Assembly (NCBI GenBank): GCA_030591285.1
Contig: JAUVBH010000121.1
Coordinates: forward strand, 1 to 5,742
Length of the DNA stretch: 5,742 bases
Direction of reading: 5' to 3'
DNA from: Thermoplasmatota archaeon
Lineage (GTDB): Archaea; Thermoplasmatota; Penumbrarchaeia; Penumbrarchaeales; Penumbrarchaeaceae
Shown here piece by piece: positions 4,544 to 5,742 of this stretch. Each line of letters starts with the position of its first letter. Positions within the stretch are counted from its first letter, which is position 1. Both the position numbers and the translations under genes were made by a program. A model generated the notes under the pieces. That model had not been told where the DNA came from. It was given only the letters and a program-made list of their open reading frames with translations, and searched no databases.

Positions 4544-4694
4544 TCCAATGGAAATTGTAACATTTTTACAATTTTGTGGCAGATGTCGTGTCATACTTGA
4601 GAAGCATAGAAATGATAGAAAAACTTGTAAGAATTATAACCATTTACTATAATCTTGACATAAAAAAATAGATAATTCTGTCTCCAATGGAAAT
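4544..4694. repeat. 12-bp direct repeat TCCAATGGAAAT at 4544-4555 and 4683-4694
   Basis: Two exact copies 139 bp apart in the AT-rich spacer. The first overlaps the inverted repeat at 4552-4574 and lies about 20 bp upstream of the RNA's TATA-like box in transcript direction; the second lies beside the TATA-like box at 4706-4714. It may be a transcription factor site or a duplication remnant; I cannot tell which. Confidence 0.5.
4552..4574. repeat. 9-bp perfect inverted repeat with 5-base spacer
   Basis: AAATTGTAA 4552-4560 and TTACAATTT 4566-4574. It is located 20-50 bp upstream of the RNA's TATA-like box on the minus strand, a position suitable for a dimeric regulator. On the plus strand it could instead act as a weak hairpin. 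Confidence 0.5.
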
Positions 4695-4704
4695 GTCACT
4701 TTTT

Positions 4705-4715
4705 TCATATAAATC
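4705..4715 (-). promoter_or_regulatory. TATA-like sequence, either strand
   Basis: Minus strand TTTATATG, plus strand CATATAAA. On the minus strand it would start transcription near 4685 and could be a distal promoter for the large RNA. On the plus strand it would start near 4735, ahead of only a 26-codon frame (ATG 4741) that overlaps the end of the opposing gene. Confidence 0.3.
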
Positions 4716-4734
4716 CCTTGCCTTTTGGGGCTTA

Positions 4735-4758
4735 GTAAAAATGTTCCAAAGACATTGG
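4735..4758 (-). terminator. Possible terminator of the FAH-like gene
   Basis: Minus strand: CCAA and TTGG (4755-4758 with 4746-4749) form a 4-bp stem, followed by AACATTTTTAC with five T at about 4737-4741. The stem is weak, but the T-tract sits 30 bp after the stop codon, as expected for archaeal termination. Confidence 0.35.
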
Positions 4759-4770
4759 CCGGTGGATGAT

Positions 4771-5406
4771 CTAAGGGGTGATCGAGGAACCTGTGACATT
4801 GTTCCTCAATATGCCTATGGATGAGATCCCTGCTTCTATCTCATCTTCTTTCTTGATCCTCCCTCCCCCGCCTTTTACCCTAACAGCCAATATATCACCT
4901 GGCGCAAGGGTTATGAACTCGGAAATGTGAAGCATTGCCTCTTCAAGTCCGATCTCCAGCTCCCTGGTGGTGGTCTTCAATACCTCCTCCCCATTGATCT
5001 CAAGGTAAACCTCTTGACCATATGGATCACCTGCTTCCTTCAGTGAGGCGAACTCTGAGATAGGGCAGAATGTATCGCGACCCTTTGCGATCAACCATGG
5101 AAGCCCATCCTTCCTGCTAGATTCAAATTCCTTGACATCAAATATATCAAAAAGAACACCGAGTCCCAGAAGGTGGGACATCTTTGCTTTGGCGTTCCCT
5201 TCGATCCTTTCTCCTACAGCCATAGCGAGGCACAGGTTGTATCCAAGCTCGCTGCCAAGCCCTGGATGGATGATGTCATCACCCTGATGTATGATGGAAG
5301 ATGGGGGTTTCATGAAGATCAAGGGTTCATCCTTTTCATCCTCTCTCTCAACGCAAATTATCTTTCCAACCTCAAAGCGATAGTTACCCAAGAGAAAATG
5401 AGGCAT
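4771..5406 (-). CDS. Fumarylacetoacetate-hydrolase-fold protein with degenerate active site
   Basis: 211 residues, short for the family (about 200-280). The backbone follows FAHD1/YcgM-type enzymes: KIICVE (14-19), EPLIFMKPPSSII (27-39), GLPWLIAKG (101-109) with the conserved Lys108, CPIS, a V-x-L-x-I-N-G strand, ITLAPGDIL and DEIEAGI near the end. Family members hydrolyse, decarboxylate or hydrate 2-oxo acids using Mg2+ held by Glu-x-Glu and Asp. Here the Glu-x-Glu strand reads YNLCLAMAVG, so both Glu are replaced (Asn57, Cys59); only the Asp (Asp87) remains. The lid with the His/Glu pair is deleted, and the G-T-P-x-G-V-G turn is VKGGGG. It may be inactive, regulatory or altered in activity. 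I chose ATG 5406 over the upstream in-frame ATG at 5565: the 53-residue extension is antisense to the divergent gene and has no family similarity, and a TATA-like TAAAATA centred near 5431 would give a leaderless transcript starting at 5406. Confidence 0.82.
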   Translation of the reverse strand: MPHFLLGNYRFEVGKIICVEREDEKDEPLIFMKPPSSIIHQGDDIIHPGLGSELGYNLCLAMAVGERIEGNAKAKMSHLLGLGVLFDIFDVKEFESSRKDGLPWLIAKGRDTFCPISEFASLKEAGDPYGQEVYLEINGEEVLKTTTRELEIGLEEAMLHISEFITLAPGDILAVRVKGGGGRIKKEDEIEAGISSIGILRNNVTGSSITP

Positions 5407-5495
5407 ACTAGGGTATTTGATCGGGGGTATTTTACCACTTTGTTGAAAATTGCGATAAGGATAAATCCGGAGCCACCATTCTATGTCGGATTGCC
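5407..5495. promoter_or_regulatory. Divergent promoter region
   Basis: An 89-bp spacer between divergent genes. Minus strand TAAAATA (5428-5434) lies about 25 bp before ATG 5406, suggesting a leaderless transcript. Plus strand GATAAAT (5459-5465) lies about 25 bp before an expected start near 5488, leaving a leader of under 10 bases for ATG 5496. No clear operator is visible. Confidence 0.45.
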
Positions 5496-5742
5496 ATGGT
5501 AAGGGGAAGGAAAAAAAACAAGTTCGATCAGGCGTTAGAAACACTTTTCGGGGGAGAGGTACCAAAAAAGGTCCCTGAGATCTACAAGACCATTGCTGAT
5601 ACTCTTGCCATGCCGGAAATGCTACCCAATAGTGTTCAAACCATCATCGAAAGTGAGGAAATACAGGACATGAGGATCGCCCTGGCCCGTGTCCAGATAG
5701 ATTCTGAGCTAAGGATGAGAGAAGATGTCGAGTATTTCAACA
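5496..5742 (+). CDS. Unknown protein, N-terminal 82 residues; 3' end outside window
   Basis: ATG 5496 opens a frame that runs to the window end without a stop; it is the only ATG in the frame after the stop at 5418. No Shine-Dalgarno is evident, but a TATA-like box about 33 bp upstream fits a very short leader. The protein begins with a basic stretch (MVRGRKKNK), then a moderately acidic, helix-prone sequence with FGGEVPKKVPEIY, DTLAMPEMLP and a run rich in Glu, Gln, Arg and Ile. There is no signal peptide, membrane segment or Cys/His metal site in the visible part. I do not recognise the family. Codon use resembles that of the other genes in the window. The run of eight A at 5511-5518 encodes Lys-Lys-Asn and is a possible sequencing-error spot. 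Confidence 0.7.
   Translation, partial: MVRGRKKNKFDQALETLFGGEVPKKVPEIYKTIADTLAMPEMLPNSVQTIIESEEIQDMRIALARVQIDSELRMREDVEYFN

Larger units (their letters stand above)
4501..4770. other. AT-rich spacer without a gene
   Basis: One counted line (4621-4680) is 20% GC. It contains the RNA promoter, a 9-bp inverted repeat, two copies of a 12-bp direct repeat, a further TATA-like box and a possible terminator, listed separately. An 86-codon plus-strand frame at 4392-4652 begins inside the RNA's last long hairpin, has no ribosome binding site that I can see and looks composed by chance. I see nothing else. Confidence 0.6.

Noticed and set aside
4392..4652. 86-codon plus-strand frame
   Set aside because: It begins within the 60-nt hairpin, runs into a 20% GC spacer, has no ribosome binding site or recognisable domain, and its composition follows the local base content.
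4741..4821. 26-codon plus-strand frame after the TATA-like box at 4705-4715
   Set aside because: It is too short, overlaps the end of the opposing FAH-like gene and has no supporting motif.
5407..5565. N-terminal extension of the FAH-like protein to the ATG at 5565
   Set aside because: It would overlap the divergent plus-strand gene, reads as aromatic/Pro-rich sequence unlike the family, and the family similarity starts just after the internal ATG at 5406.

Overview
The window looks archaeal, probably a Thermoplasmatota-type euryarchaeote from sediment. The basis is A/T-rich TATA-like boxes about 25 bp upstream of starts, an apparently leaderless gene, an AGGTG-type Shine-Dalgarno, an archaeal-style class I aminotransferase, and a surface-anchored gingipain-like (C25) peptidase of a kind known from sediment Thermoplasmatota. 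The lineage is an inference; no rRNA or marker gene is present.

Layout. (1) 2-2245, plus strand: the C-terminal 747 residues of a large cell-surface protein. It holds the end of a C25 peptidase domain, a small beta-sandwich, six tandem Ig-like repeats and a C-terminal membrane anchor. Its true start lies before the window. (2) 2240-3412, minus strand: a complete 390-aa PLP aminotransferase. It converges on the first gene so that one palindrome supplies both stop codons. (3) About 3500-4500: roughly 1 kb with no convincing gene. It is GC-richer (about 55-65% in the lines I counted) than the neighbouring genes (about 33-43%) and the adjacent spacer (about 20% in one line). It is filled almost end to end with long imperfect hairpins. 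Read on the minus strand, 13 of their loops are special tetraloops: seven C(UUCG)G, three C(CUCG)G, one C(CCCG)G, one C(GAGA)G and one G(CUUG)C. A perfect 7-bp pairing joins the two ends of the region, a TATA-like box sits about 25 bp before the 5' end, and a strong hairpin plus T-tract follows the 3' end. I interpret this as an approximately 1-kb structured non-coding RNA transcribed on the minus strand. I do not recognise its family. (4) 4501-4770: an AT-rich spacer with promoter-like boxes, a 9-bp inverted repeat and a 12-bp direct repeat. (5) 4771-5406, minus strand: a fumarylacetoacetate-hydrolase-fold protein that keeps the fold signatures but has lost two of three metal ligands and other active-site elements. 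(6) 5496-5742, plus strand: the start of a divergent gene of unknown function, cut by the window end.

How they work together. No single pathway links the genes. The peptidase would act outside the cell on proteins, and the aminotransferase could handle the resulting amino acids, but that link is only suggestive. The RNA lies upstream of the aminotransferase on the same strand, yet it appears to have its own promoter and terminator, and the aminotransferase has its own TATA box and ribosome binding site. The RNA therefore looks like an independent gene rather than a leader.
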